From Acinetobacter guerrae (GTDB lineage: Bacteria > Pseudomonadota > Gammaproteobacteria > Pseudomonadales > Moraxellaceae), in the NCBI RefSeq assembly GCF_009372255.1, contig NZ_LXGN01000056.1, positions 186,001 to 250,000 of the forward strand: a stretch of 64,000 nucleotides of DNA, read 5' to 3'. Below the pieces are notes generated by a model. That model worked only from the letters and a program-made list of their open reading frames with translations. It made no database searches and was not told the origin of the DNA. The first letter of the stretch is position 1, and each line of letters starts with the position of its first letter. This document shows positions 34,678 to 43,578 of the stretch, one piece after another. The position numbers and the translations under genes were made by a program.

Positions 34678-35388
34678 ATGGAATTTTCTCATTTTTTTAG
34701 CGTTATTACGGCTTCAGTTGCTATTGTTGGTATCTTCTTTAAGAGGGAGGAAATTCTAGCTTTAAAAAATAAGGATTACACTGCGAAGCTGGATTCGACA
34801 ATAAGATTTTTTAAAGAGTTCTATGGGAATAATGATCACAGGAAGCTTGTATTGGATCGGGCGGCACAAGAAGTGGTTCGGTTGGATGTCGTGGACTATA
34901 GGCTTGTTGAGTATTTAATTATCTTGGATGAGCAATATTTGATAAATATTGATGAGATCTTGCAGCATTATCGTAATGGGCATAAATTCATTGAATATTT
35001 ACCTTCATCTGAGAAATTATCAGCAAAAAGCTTTAAGTTGAAAATTAAGAAAAACCGATCACTGAAGAAGCAAATTTTTATTTACAACGCACAATATTTT
35101 ATTTTTGCTTCTTTAATATGCATTCCTCTTGTATTCTCCTCTTGGTTTTATAATTTCTTAACAGCTAAGAATACACCTTTTCTTTTTGTTGTCTTTACAG
35201 CCATCTATAGTGTTTTTGGACTATTAGCAGCAGTCATGGCATTGTTTGAGGGTACAGACCTTAATCATGCAGATCAATTTATAACAAAACTGCAAAATGC
35301 AGATAAACAATATAGATTCTTGATTATTAAACAAAAGAAAGACACTCCTCGTGTGAAAATTCCATTCCTCAATTTAAAAATTAATTAA
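34678..35388 (+). CDS. Unknown membrane protein (236 residues)
   Basis: One hydrophobic segment at residues 6-22, a helical polar middle (about 25-140) rich in Lys, Asp and Leu, then a hairpin of two strong membrane helices (about 144-162 and 170-192) and a basic tail. The DNA is very AT-rich and weakly linked to its neighbours. The layout (cytosolic helical region between membrane anchors) is seen in many accessory membrane proteins, some of them defence effectors, but no family was recognised and no enzyme motif is visible. The start ATG 34678 has only a weak upstream site. Confidence 0.6.
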   Translation: MEFSHFFSVITASVAIVGIFFKREEILALKNKDYTAKLDSTIRFFKEFYGNNDHRKLVLDRAAQEVVRLDVVDYRLVEYLIILDEQYLINIDEILQHYRNGHKFIEYLPSSEKLSAKSFKLKIKKNRSLKKQIFIYNAQYFIFASLICIPLVFSSWFYNFLTAKNTPFLFVVFTAIYSVFGLLAAVMALFEGTDLNHADQFITKLQNADKQYRFLIIKQKKDTPRVKIPFLNLKIN

Positions 35389-35391
35389 AAA

Positions 35392-35418
35392 AATCTCAGA
35401 TATATACCATCTAGATGA
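35392..35418. promoter_or_regulatory. 27-bp conserved element, copy 2
   Basis: Second copy of the element at 32163-32189, with the same CATCTAGATG palindrome, here in the leader of the DUF932 gene and followed by TGCAGATT/AATCTGCA (35425-35454) hairpin and a terminator-like hairpin. Confidence 0.5.
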
Positions 35419-35465
35419 ATCCATTGCAGATTCAACTTCATAGTTTAATCTGCATACACAAGTTT

Positions 35466-35493
35466 GGCCTGCTTCCCCAGCAGGCCTTTTTTT
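35466..35493 (+). terminator. Terminator-like hairpin in the DUF932 leader
   Basis: GGCCTGC-TTCCCCA-GCAGGCC followed by seven T, then ATGCTGCA. It could end the upstream membrane-protein transcript or act as an attenuator of the DUF932 gene 54 bp downstream. Confidence 0.75.
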
Positions 35494-35546
35494 ATGCTGC
35501 ACATTTCTATTGCAACAGCATTCATCTAAAACAGAGGTTTAAAACC

Positions 35547-36584
35547 ATGGCACATCAACTTGAACAAATGGCTTATGTCGGCGATACCCCTTGGCATGGA
35601 TTGGGTAACCAACTTTCACCCAATCAACCGATTGAAGTCTGGGCACAGCAGGCAGGCATGGACTGGCGGATTGAATCCTCCGATGTCAGTTATATGGCAA
35701 AGAATGACAAAGGCCAAAACATTATTCTACCGTTTGAAGAACAACGAGTCCTATATCGATCTGATACCCATGCACCTTTATCGGTAGTCAGTCAGCGCTT
35801 TCAGGAAGTCCAACCACATTCGATCTTGGAATTCTATCGTGATTTAACTGAACACTCAGGCTTTGAACTGGAAACCGCAGGGGTGCTCAAAGGTGGTAAA
35901 AAGTTCTGGGCCTTAGCACGGACAGGACAAACTTCAGCACTCAAAGGCAAAGATGTCAGTAATGGTTATATTCTATTGGCAACGGCGTGTGATGGCACCC
36001 TTGCCACCACTGCACAATTTACCTCAATCCGTGTAGTCTGTAACAACACTTTAGCCATCGCACTAAAAGCACAGCACTCTACATCGAACAATACTGGCGT
36101 GGTGAAAGTTCCACACAGTACTCGCTTTGATGCGGAGAAAGTTAAACAACAACTGGGCATTTCAGTACGGGGTTGGGATGAACACATGTACCAGATGAAA
36201 CAACTCAGTCAACGTAAAGTCAGTCAGACCCAAGCCGCAGCTTATTTCGAGGCAGTATTTAACAATAGCAACCTGACTGTGATGGAACAGGAAGACAGCA
36301 TTATCCAGTTCTACCAAAATGTTGCAGCGAAATCTGAGAATAAATCAGAACCGAATGGACGTGCCTTAACGAAAGTCATGCAAATGTTTAATGGGCAGGG
36401 ACGGGGTGCAGAACTCAGTTCAGCCAAAGACACCGCCTATGGTTTGCTTTGCGCTGTGACGGAATATTGTGACCACGAACGCCGAGCCATGAGTCAGGAT
36501 CACCGACTTGATTCAGCTTGGTTTGGTATGGGTGCTGCGATTAAACAACGTGGCTTGGAACAAGCGTTACGACTAATAGCGTAA
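35547..36584 (+). CDS. DUF932 protein of mobile elements
   Basis: A 345-residue protein from ATG 35547 (AGAGG upstream; the frame extends to 35415 but across the terminator hairpin). It has the DUF932 pattern: PWHGLGNQL near the start, VLYRSDTHAPLSVVSQRFQEVQP, GGKKFWALARTG, ISNGY-type strand and FTSIRVVCNNTLAIAL. These proteins are common on plasmids, phages and islands beside recombination genes; biochemical role unknown. It heads the block DUF932-YqaJ-Gp3-like-AlpA. Richer in GC and CAA/CTG codons than the gene upstream. Confidence 0.88.
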   Translation: MAHQLEQMAYVGDTPWHGLGNQLSPNQPIEVWAQQAGMDWRIESSDVSYMAKNDKGQNIILPFEEQRVLYRSDTHAPLSVVSQRFQEVQPHSILEFYRDLTEHSGFELETAGVLKGGKKFWALARTGQTSALKGKDVSNGYILLATACDGTLATTAQFTSIRVVCNNTLAIALKAQHSTSNNTGVVKVPHSTRFDAEKVKQQLGISVRGWDEHMYQMKQLSQRKVSQTQAAAYFEAVFNNSNLTVMEQEDSIIQFYQNVAAKSENKSEPNGRALTKVMQMFNGQGRGAELSSAKDTAYGLLCAVTEYCDHERRAMSQDHRLDSAWFGMGAAIKQRGLEQALRLIA

Positions 36585-36717
36585 TCGCTGTTTAAGCTGA
36601 TTTTAATTTATCCAGATTAATTTCAACTTCATTGTTATTCGTTAGCCTTTCTTTACTTTTATGATTCACGCTTGCGTCTGATTCACTTTTTAAAACATCC
36701 TGATTTTACCCGTTTAT

Positions 36718-36746
36718 AGCCACCTCTCCTGAGGTGGCTTTTTTTA
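36718..36746 (+). terminator. Terminator between DUF932 and YqaJ genes
   Basis: A perfect 9-bp stem (AGCCACCTC / GAGGTGGCT) with 4-nt loop and seven T, again followed by ATGCCGCA, as in the DUF932 leader. It lies 84 bp upstream of the next start. Confidence 0.85.
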
Positions 36747-36829
36747 TGCCGCAAATTTAATAAATCCGTTCCCCCTAAATTCAGCCATTTCCATATTCAA
36801 CCGATTTAAATTTCAAAGGAAAATAACCG

Positions 36830-37951
36830 ATGAACTCGATCAATCCGATTCAACAAATACAGGATGCACTCAATCATCCACCGTTACAGACTTACCAGCC
36901 TGATCTTGAAACAAACCCAAACCGAAAAACCCGACTCAGCCGTAAATCAACAGCGAAGTCTAAACGCAACAACTCCACCGCCAAACGCCTCGCCAAAACC
37001 ACCCAGATGAATTACCAACAATGGCTAGAAGTCAGAAAGCAAGGCATTGGCAGTAGTGATGCAGCTACCGCCTGTGGACTGAATCCCTATATGTCGATGT
37101 TGGAACTATGGATGATTAAAACAGAACGCATGCAACAAAATATCGATGATGAAAGCTCAGGCTATGCCCCTTTATATTGGGGCAAACAACTGGAACCCTT
37201 AATCGCAGAATTCTACAGCCTGCACACCAATAGCAAAGTTCGACGGGTCAATGCCGTATTACAACACCCCGACCAAGATAAACACTTTATGCTGGCTAAT
37301 CTGGATTATGCCGTGGTGGGCAATAAAGAGGTACAGGTGCTGGAGTGTAAAAGCGTCGGCGAACATGGGGCTAAACTGTGGCGTGATGGTGTACCCCTAT
37401 ATGTGCTGTGTCAGGTACAACACCAACTGGCAGTCACAGGTAAACAAGCCGCACATATCTGTGTACTGATTTGCGGACACCAGACCAAAATCTATAAAGT
37501 CATTCGCAACGAAAGCGTGATCAATCACCTGATCAATGCCGAACGGCATTTCTGGGAATGTGTCGAACAGGATCGACCACCCAGTGTCGATGCCAGTGAA
37601 TCAGCAGCCAAAGCCCTACAACTGCTTTACCCTGAACATGTGCCTTTACAAACCGAAGACCTGACCGAAAACCCTTCTGCCAACCAGATGTTTAAACAAC
37701 TGCTACAAGCCAAACAACAGATCGAGGTACAGCAACAGCAATTTGATGAACTCAAACATCAACTACAGATGCTGATGAAAGAGTCTGAACGTGCCATTTT
37801 CTTGGAAGGCTCGGTGACTTGGAAACGTGCCAAAGACTCGACCAGCTTAGATAGTAAGGCCTTACTGAAACAACACCCTGAATTGCTGCAACAGTTTCCA
37901 CAAACCAAAGTGGGAACACGGCGTTTCAATATCTATGCACATGGGGATTAA
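36830..37951 (+). CDS. YqaJ/lambda-exonuclease-like viral recombinase nuclease
   Basis: A 373-residue predicted 5'-3' exonuclease of the PD-(D/E)XK type. The N-terminal 60 residues are basic and disordered. The YqaJ domain begins at WLEVRKQGIGSSDAATACGLNP (near residue 65), continues with YWGKQLEPLIAEFY, the catalytic Asp in MLANLDYAVV and the ExK motif in VLECKSVGEHG, followed by QVQHQLAVTG. The C-terminal third is a Gln-rich coiled coil. Usually paired with a single-strand annealing protein for recombination; here the partner may be the Gp3-like or DUF932 protein. AAGGA lies 10 nt before the ATG. Confidence 0.9.
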   Translation: MNSINPIQQIQDALNHPPLQTYQPDLETNPNRKTRLSRKSTAKSKRNNSTAKRLAKTTQMNYQQWLEVRKQGIGSSDAATACGLNPYMSMLELWMIKTERMQQNIDDESSGYAPLYWGKQLEPLIAEFYSLHTNSKVRRVNAVLQHPDQDKHFMLANLDYAVVGNKEVQVLECKSVGEHGAKLWRDGVPLYVLCQVQHQLAVTGKQAAHICVLICGHQTKIYKVIRNESVINHLINAERHFWECVEQDRPPSVDASESAAKALQLLYPEHVPLQTEDLTENPSANQMFKQLLQAKQQIEVQQQQFDELKHQLQMLMKESERAIFLEGSVTWKRAKDSTSLDSKALLKQHPELLQQFPQTKVGTRRFNIYAHGD

Positions 37952-38041
37952 TAGCCTAAGTCACTCAATCATCAATATCCGTTGTTAGATCACAGCGACT
38001 AACTTCCATATTTTAATCCGACAACTACACCCAAAAAAACT

Positions 38042-38100
38042 GCAAAAGCCGCCCCTTACTGCCCACTCAATCAAGAGCGGGCAGGTGGAGAAGCTTTTGC
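38042..38100. promoter_or_regulatory. Nested hairpin in the leader of the Gp3-like gene
   Basis: GCAAAAGC (38042-38049) pairs with GCTTTTGC (38093-38100) around an inner TGCCC/GGGCA stem. The 278-bp gap between the YqaJ and Gp3-like genes holds this element and otherwise AT-rich sequence. No T run follows, so it is not a simple terminator. Confidence 0.5.
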
Positions 38101-38229
38101 GTGTCTCGATACAAATCAAGCGTTCCACGATTTCAGCAATTTATTTATTCACCATCGATTTATGCCATACGGGGAACGTCTCAAATAAAAGGCTAAACCC
38201 GTAAATAAATATATTCAGGAGTACCCAAC

Positions 38230-39291
38230 ATGATTAAAGGTTTAATGATTACACCACCGATACTGGGCCGAATCAGTATTGGTAAAGTGGTCGAGAAGAA
38301 TGGTAAACGCCTGCCTGAAAAGGAGGATCAATTCACTATTACCAGTCAGATTCAAAGTAAGGATGGTTGGATCAAACATCCACTGGATGAACAACTGAGA
38401 ACTAAACTTTCAACCAGCAATAACCAACAGTCCAATGCCACTAGCAATAGCAATTCCAATACCCCATCCCCAACCCCAAAACTACGCAGCATTCCAGTAC
38501 GAATGATCTTTAACGATCCTGAACTGAGTCTACGCGCGGAGTACACCTTATTTGACCGTCAGACAGGACGACCACTGTGTATTGGCAATGGTGAAAGCTG
38601 TCAGCGACAAACCCCCAACGGTATTGAACAACATCCCTGTCCATCGCCCGAGCGTTGTGCATTGGCACAAGGTGGCTTATGCAAAGCCTTTGGTCGACTC
38701 TATGTCAATCTGGATGAAAGTGATGAGTTTGGCACCTTTATCTTTAGAACCACAGGCATTAATAGCATCCGAACCTTGGCCGCACGACTCAGTTACTATC
38801 AGGCGGCATCAGGAGATTTACTCTCCTGTTTACCACTGCAACTGATCTTAAGAGGCAAAAGCACCACACAAAGTTATCGTACCCCGATTTACTACGTGGA
38901 TTTAACCTTAAGGGACAATATCAGTTTGCAGAAAGCCATCGTCCAAGCTCAAAAGATGGATGAACAGGCCAAGGCCGCAGGCTTTTATCAGGAGGCATTA
39001 GACCATGTAGCACGGGTTGGCTTTGCACAAGGATTTGCAGGCTTTGATATGGATTTAGGAAATATGCAGGGTGAGGACAACTTTGATGTGATTGATGAGT
39101 TTTATTCGGAGGAGGCTGTGGAGGGTAGCAGTGTGAATACGGATGTGGGAAATAGCAGTACGCCTGATAAAGCTGAAGCCCAAAATCAGCCCAATTTGAT
39201 CAAGCCCCGGCAAAGGCAACGTCAAAATAACTTAAATCAGGTGCAGGAGATTCAGAATGGGTTGCAGCAGAGTGTGAGGGTGGTGGGTTAG
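38230..39291 (+). CDS. Gp3-like / 'hydrolase or metal-binding' mobile-element protein
   Basis: A 353-residue protein. After a 75-residue N-terminal part with a Ser/Asn/Thr linker comes a core starting RSIPVRMIFNDPEL, then a Cys cluster (GRPLCIGNGESC, HPCPSPERC, GLCKAFGRL) that would bind zinc, followed by ESDEFGTFIFRTTGINSIRTL. This matches the family often annotated as hydrolase or metal-binding protein and related to phage recombination directionality factors (Gp3-like). If so, it could guide integrase toward excision, but the family link is from memory. AGGAG precedes the ATG; a Gln/Asn-rich tail ends the protein. Confidence 0.7.
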   Translation: MIKGLMITPPILGRISIGKVVEKNGKRLPEKEDQFTITSQIQSKDGWIKHPLDEQLRTKLSTSNNQQSNATSNSNSNTPSPTPKLRSIPVRMIFNDPELSLRAEYTLFDRQTGRPLCIGNGESCQRQTPNGIEQHPCPSPERCALAQGGLCKAFGRLYVNLDESDEFGTFIFRTTGINSIRTLAARLSYYQAASGDLLSCLPLQLILRGKSTTQSYRTPIYYVDLTLRDNISLQKAIVQAQKMDEQAKAAGFYQEALDHVARVGFAQGFAGFDMDLGNMQGEDNFDVIDEFYSEEAVEGSSVNTDVGNSSTPDKAEAQNQPNLIKPRQRQRQNNLNQVQEIQNGLQQSVRVVG

Positions 39292-39386
39292 ACGAGGCTG
39301 GATAAATTCGGACTCAGTAAGATTTTATCAGATTACCCAATCATTTGAGCGAAATGCGCTCGCATCATTGATAGGAGAAAAACATC

Positions 39387-39614
39387 ATGAATGCGTTCAC
39401 AGGTCAAACCTTTCAAATGAATCAAATCATCAATCTCAAGGAAGTAATAGCATTCACCAGCATAAGTCGAGCCAAGATTTATGAAATGATCAATGAAACT
39501 TCAAAGTACTACGATCCATCTTTCCCTAAGCCTATTCGATTGAGTGAAAGCCGTATTGGTTGGTCAGCGTGGGAAATCCATCAATGGATTGAGGCTAAGA
39601 TGCAGAGTCGATAG
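39387..39614 (+). CDS. AlpA-family DNA-binding regulator
   Basis: A 75-residue MerR-like helix-turn-helix protein. NLKEVIAFTSISRAKIYEMI (residues about 16-35) is the HTH, then FPKPIRLSESRIGW and SAWEIHQWIEAKMQ, the standard AlpA/excisionase-like pattern. In CP4-57, AlpA activates expression of the integrase and excision; a similar control of the island's integrase is plausible although the gene is 14 kb away. GATAGGAG lies about 9 nt before the ATG. Confidence 0.88.
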   Translation: MNAFTGQTFQMNQIINLKEVIAFTSISRAKIYEMINETSKYYDPSFPKPIRLSESRIGWSAWEIHQWIEAKMQSR

Positions 39615-39732
39615 TAAGGGGGAGCTGTTGCTCCCTTATTTTTTTGTTTTACTGGGTGAAAAATGATCAGATATTTTGCTCTGGTTTAGATATGATTCTT
39701 TGCAATATTAAATTTTATATATTTGATTAGGC

Positions 39733-42186
39733 ATGGCGATTAAAAAAACAGAACTATATTCTTCTCTTTGGGCAAGTTGTGATGAATTACGTGGAGGTAT
39801 GGATGCAAGTCAATATAAAGACTATGTGCTTACCATGCTGTTTTTAAAGTATATTTCAGATCGATTTAGTAATGATGACTTTGCTGTTATTGAAATTCCT
39901 GAAGATGCAACTTTTGAAAAAATTAGTGCGTTGAAAGAAAGCAAAGAAATAGGTGATAAACTCAATATCATTATTCGTAAAATTGCCGAAGCCAATAATC
40001 TGCGTGGTGTGATTGATGTAGCTGACTTCAACGATGAAGACAAGCTAGGCAAAGGCAAAGATATGATCGACCGAGTGACCAAGTTAATCGGTATTTTTGA
40101 AGGGTTAAACTTATCAGATAACCGTGCTGATGGGGATGACTTACTCGGTGATGCTTATGAGTATTTAATGCGTCACTTTGCCACGGAGTCAGGTAAGTCG
40201 AAAGGACAGTTCTATACACCAGCCGAAGTTTCTCGTGTAGTGGCTAAAGTTGTAGGTATTAAAAAAGACACACAAAAAAATGCGACAGTTTATGATCCTA
40301 CCTGTGGTTCGGGTTCATTGTTATTAAAAGCCTCTGATGAAGCTGAAAGAGGCTTAACCATCTATGGTCAAGAGATGGATAATGCGACGTCTGCATTGGC
40401 ACGTATGAACATGATTCTACATGGTGATGTTGGTGAGGGTGCAAAAATTACTCAAGGAAACACACTGTCTTCACCTGAATATAAAGATGAAGCTGGTCAG
40501 CTTATGACTTTCGATTTTGCTGTTGCTAACCCTCCATTTTCAAGTAAAAACTGGACCAACGGTTTAACACCAAACAGTGATGAATTTGATCGCTTTGTAT
40601 GGGGTGTACCACCAGAGAAAAATGGTGACTTTGCCTTTTTACTACACATTTTAAAAAGTTTAAAAAGCACGGGTAAAGCGGCTGTGATTCTGCCACATGG
40701 TGTTTTATTCCGTGGTAATGCGGAAGCACGTATTCGTGAAAACCTCATTAAGCAGGGTTACATTAAAGGCATTATTGGCCTACCTGCTAACTTGTTCTAT
40801 GGTACAGGTATTCCAGCTTCAATTATTGTGATTGATAAAGCTACGGCTAAGCCAATTCAGTTTAATGAAGATGATAAAGTGATTGATGGTCAAAGCATCT
40901 TTATAATTGATGCAAGTAAAGGCTTTATCAAAGACGGCAACAAGAACCGCTTGCGTCATCAAGATATTCACAAAATTGTTGATGTATTTAATAAAGAGTT
41001 AGAACTAGACGGCTACAGTCGTAAAGTCGATATTCATGCCATTGTTGCCAATGAATATAACTTAAATATCCCTCGTTATATCGATTCGAGCGAAGCTGAA
41101 GACCTACATGATTTAAGTGCACATCTAAAAGGCGGTATTCCAGAGCGTGATATTGATGCACTACAAAATTATTGGGAAGTTTTGCCGAATGTTCGTGCCA
41201 GCTTATTTGAAAAAGACCGTGACGGTTATGGTCGTTGTTTAGTCGCTGCTAATGAAGTGAAGAAAACCATTTTAGAGCATGCTGAATTTAAAAAATTTGC
41301 TGTTGAAAGTTTAATGCCATTTAAGCAGTGGTTTCAGCGTAGTGACTTTAAGGCAATTGAACAAGATCAAAAGCCAAAAGACATCATGCTTCGTGTCAGT
41401 GAAGACTTACTGCAAAGTTATGCAGATTTGAGGCTGTTGTCTAAATATGATATTTACCAAATCTTTATGGAATATTGGGATGAAGTATTACAGGACGATG
41501 TTTCTGTCATTACTCAAGATGGCTGGGCAGCTGCAAAGCTGATTCGTAATTTGACTGTTGAAAAGGACAATAAATTAAAAGAAGTGCCCGATTTAGTGAT
41601 TGGGAAAATTAAATATAAAGCTGAAGTGATTCCGCCACATTTAATTGTGGCGAAGTATTTTGCCTCTGAACAAGCGACTTTAGATGCCAAGCAGGCAGAG
41701 CTAGATATAGCAACGCAAGAGTTGGAAAGCTTTATTGAAGAGCATACAGCCGATGAAGGCTTATTGCTTGAAGCGTTAAATGATAAAGACAAAGTGACTT
41801 TGGCAACGGTTAAAGCTCGTTTAAAGCTTGCGGTTGATGCTGAAGAAAAGCAACTGTTGAAAAATGCTCAAAAGTTGTTTGAAGCAGAAACGGCTTTAAA
41901 GAAAAAAGTCAAAGAGTTGCAAGACGCATTGGATCTAAAAGTTTTTACCAAGTACCCGACTTTAACTGAAGATGAAGTAAAAGATTTAGTGGTAATAGAC
42001 AAATGGTTTGCTACTTTAAATAGCAGTATTGAAGCTGAGATTGAGCGTGTCACTCAACAATTGGCAAACCGTGTAAAAGAGTTAAATGAACGTTATGCAG
42101 AACCATTACCGCAAATAACCCAAAATGTTGAAGCTCTGAGTTTAAGAGTGGCGGAGCATTTAAAAGCAATGGGTTTGGAGTGGTAA
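39733..42186 (+). CDS. hsdM: HsdM, type I DNA N6-adenine methyltransferase subunit
   Basis: Modification subunit that methylates adenine in the target set by HsdS. The N-terminal helical domain (residues 1-140, with LWASCDELRGGMDASQYKDYVL) precedes the methyltransferase core: YDPTCGSGSLLL near residue 187 (AdoMet binding) and the catalytic NPPF near 266. The protein is 817 residues, longer than many HsdM; residues about 640-790 form an extra Glu/Lys/Ala-rich coiled coil, as in the longer M subunits of this subtype. First gene of a five-gene operon; its stop overlaps the hsdS start (TAATG). Confidence 0.95.
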   Translation: MAIKKTELYSSLWASCDELRGGMDASQYKDYVLTMLFLKYISDRFSNDDFAVIEIPEDATFEKISALKESKEIGDKLNIIIRKIAEANNLRGVIDVADFNDEDKLGKGKDMIDRVTKLIGIFEGLNLSDNRADGDDLLGDAYEYLMRHFATESGKSKGQFYTPAEVSRVVAKVVGIKKDTQKNATVYDPTCGSGSLLLKASDEAERGLTIYGQEMDNATSALARMNMILHGDVGEGAKITQGNTLSSPEYKDEAGQLMTFDFAVANPPFSSKNWTNGLTPNSDEFDRFVWGVPPEKNGDFAFLLHILKSLKSTGKAAVILPHGVLFRGNAEARIRENLIKQGYIKGIIGLPANLFYGTGIPASIIVIDKATAKPIQFNEDDKVIDGQSIFIIDASKGFIKDGNKNRLRHQDIHKIVDVFNKELELDGYSRKVDIHAIVANEYNLNIPRYIDSSEAEDLHDLSAHLKGGIPERDIDALQNYWEVLPNVRASLFEKDRDGYGRCLVAANEVKKTILEHAEFKKFAVESLMPFKQWFQRSDFKAIEQDQKPKDIMLRVSEDLLQSYADLRLLSKYDIYQIFMEYWDEVLQDDVSVITQDGWAAAKLIRNLTVEKDNKLKEVPDLVIGKIKYKAEVIPPHLIVAKYFASEQATLDAKQAELDIATQELESFIEEHTADEGLLLEALNDKDKVTLATVKARLKLAVDAEEKQLLKNAQKLFEAETALKKKVKELQDALDLKVFTKYPTLTEDEVKDLVVIDKWFATLNSSIEAEIERVTQQLANRVKELNERYAEPLPQITQNVEALSLRVAEHLKAMGLEW

Positions 42187-43550
42187 TGATGATTCAAAGC
42201 AATTTAACTTTTACTGAAAATCAGAAGATTTCTGAAGGCTATAAAAAAACTGAAGTCGGTGTAATTCCTAATGATTGGGAAGTTTTATCTATAAATGATT
42301 TTGCTATCAAAGTTGGTAGTGGTAAAACGCCAAAAGGAGGAGCACAGATATATAAAAAAAGTGGTTATCCTTTTGTAAGAAGTCAAAATATAGGTTGGGG
42401 CATTTTAGATTTATCAGATGTAGTATATATATCCAAAGAAGTTCATGAGAATTTTCATGGTAATGATTTAAAAAATGATGACGTACTATTAAATATAACA
42501 GGAGCCTCAATCGGACGGTGTGCTAAAGCGGATTACCGAATAAGTGGAGGCAATGTTAATCAACATGTTTGTATAATTAGAAGTAATCCAGATACAGCTA
42601 ATTCAGATCTTTTAGTTGAAATAATTAATTCTAAAATTGTTCAAACTCAAATTAATAGTTATCAAGCTGGGGGAAACAGAGAGGGATTAAATTTCTCACA
42701 AGTAAGACAATTACAGATCCCAATGTCTAAAAAGGCTGAAGAGCAACTTAAAATTGCTTTGGTATTAAATGATGTAAATGCTTTAATCTCTGAACTTGAA
42801 AAGCTTATTGAGAAAAAACAAGCCATTAAAACCGCAACCATGCAACAGCTTTTAACAGGTAAAACACGGTTGCCTGAATTTACTTTGCGTGAAGATGGTA
42901 CGCCTAAAGCTTATAAAGACAGTGAGTTAGGGCAGATTCCTGAGGATTGGATGGCTTTAAGTATTGGCTCGGATACATCATTAAAAGCTAGAATTGGCTG
43001 GCAAGCTCTAACGACCGCTGAATATTTGAAAGAAGGTAATTATTACTTAGTTACAGGAACTGATTTTAATGGTGGGCTAGTTAATTGGAATAGTTGCTGT
43101 TATGTTTCTGAATGGAGATATAAACAGGATAAAAATATTCAATTACAAGAACATGACGTTTTAGTAACAAAAGATGGAACTATTGGAAAAGTTGGTTTTA
43201 TTGAAAGTCTTCCGTTGCCTGCTACACTTAACAGTGGTGTCTTTGTAGTTCGCCCAAAATTAACAAAGTGCTTGCCAAGGTTTCTCTTTTATATATTAAC
43301 TTCTAGTTATTTTGATGATTTTGTGAAGTTAATTACGGCAGGTTCAACAATTGTTCATCTCTATCAAAAAGATTTTGTGAATTTTAAATTTTATGTACCT
43401 CATAACATTGAAGAGCAATCTGCTATTGCAAATATACTGGCTGATTTAGATGCTGAATTAGCTAAATTAAATTTGAAACTCGATAAATTTAAAAATATCA
43501 AACAAGGCATGATGCAAGAGCTTTTAACAGGTAAAACTCGTGTAGTTTAA
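42186..43550 (+). CDS. hsdS: HsdS, type I specificity subunit
   Basis: Determines the two-part DNA target. It is 454 residues from ATG 42186, which overlaps the hsdM stop. Two target-recognition domains are visible: TRD1 begins VIPNDWEVLSINDFAIKVGSG (near residue 22) and TRD2 begins IPEDWMALSIGSDTSL (near 255). Each is followed by a conserved helix ending MQQLLTGKTR or MMQELLTGKTR, the spacer repeats that set the gap length. The two TRDs are not alike, so the site should be asymmetric. No frameshift or truncation. Confidence 0.93.
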   Translation: MMIQSNLTFTENQKISEGYKKTEVGVIPNDWEVLSINDFAIKVGSGKTPKGGAQIYKKSGYPFVRSQNIGWGILDLSDVVYISKEVHENFHGNDLKNDDVLLNITGASIGRCAKADYRISGGNVNQHVCIIRSNPDTANSDLLVEIINSKIVQTQINSYQAGGNREGLNFSQVRQLQIPMSKKAEEQLKIALVLNDVNALISELEKLIEKKQAIKTATMQQLLTGKTRLPEFTLREDGTPKAYKDSELGQIPEDWMALSIGSDTSLKARIGWQALTTAEYLKEGNYYLVTGTDFNGGLVNWNSCCYVSEWRYKQDKNIQLQEHDVLVTKDGTIGKVGFIESLPLPATLNSGVFVVRPKLTKCLPRFLFYILTSSYFDDFVKLITAGSTIVHLYQKDFVNFKFYVPHNIEEQSAIANILADLDAELAKLNLKLDKFKNIKQGMMQELLTGKTRVV

Positions 43551-43578
43551 GTATGGCTAAAGATATTTGGGGGTAAAT

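Noticed and set aside
35415..35546. Longer DUF932 protein starting at ATG 35415
   Set aside because: The extra 44 codons cover a terminator hairpin and T run and do not belong to the family; ATG 35547 has a proper ribosome binding site.
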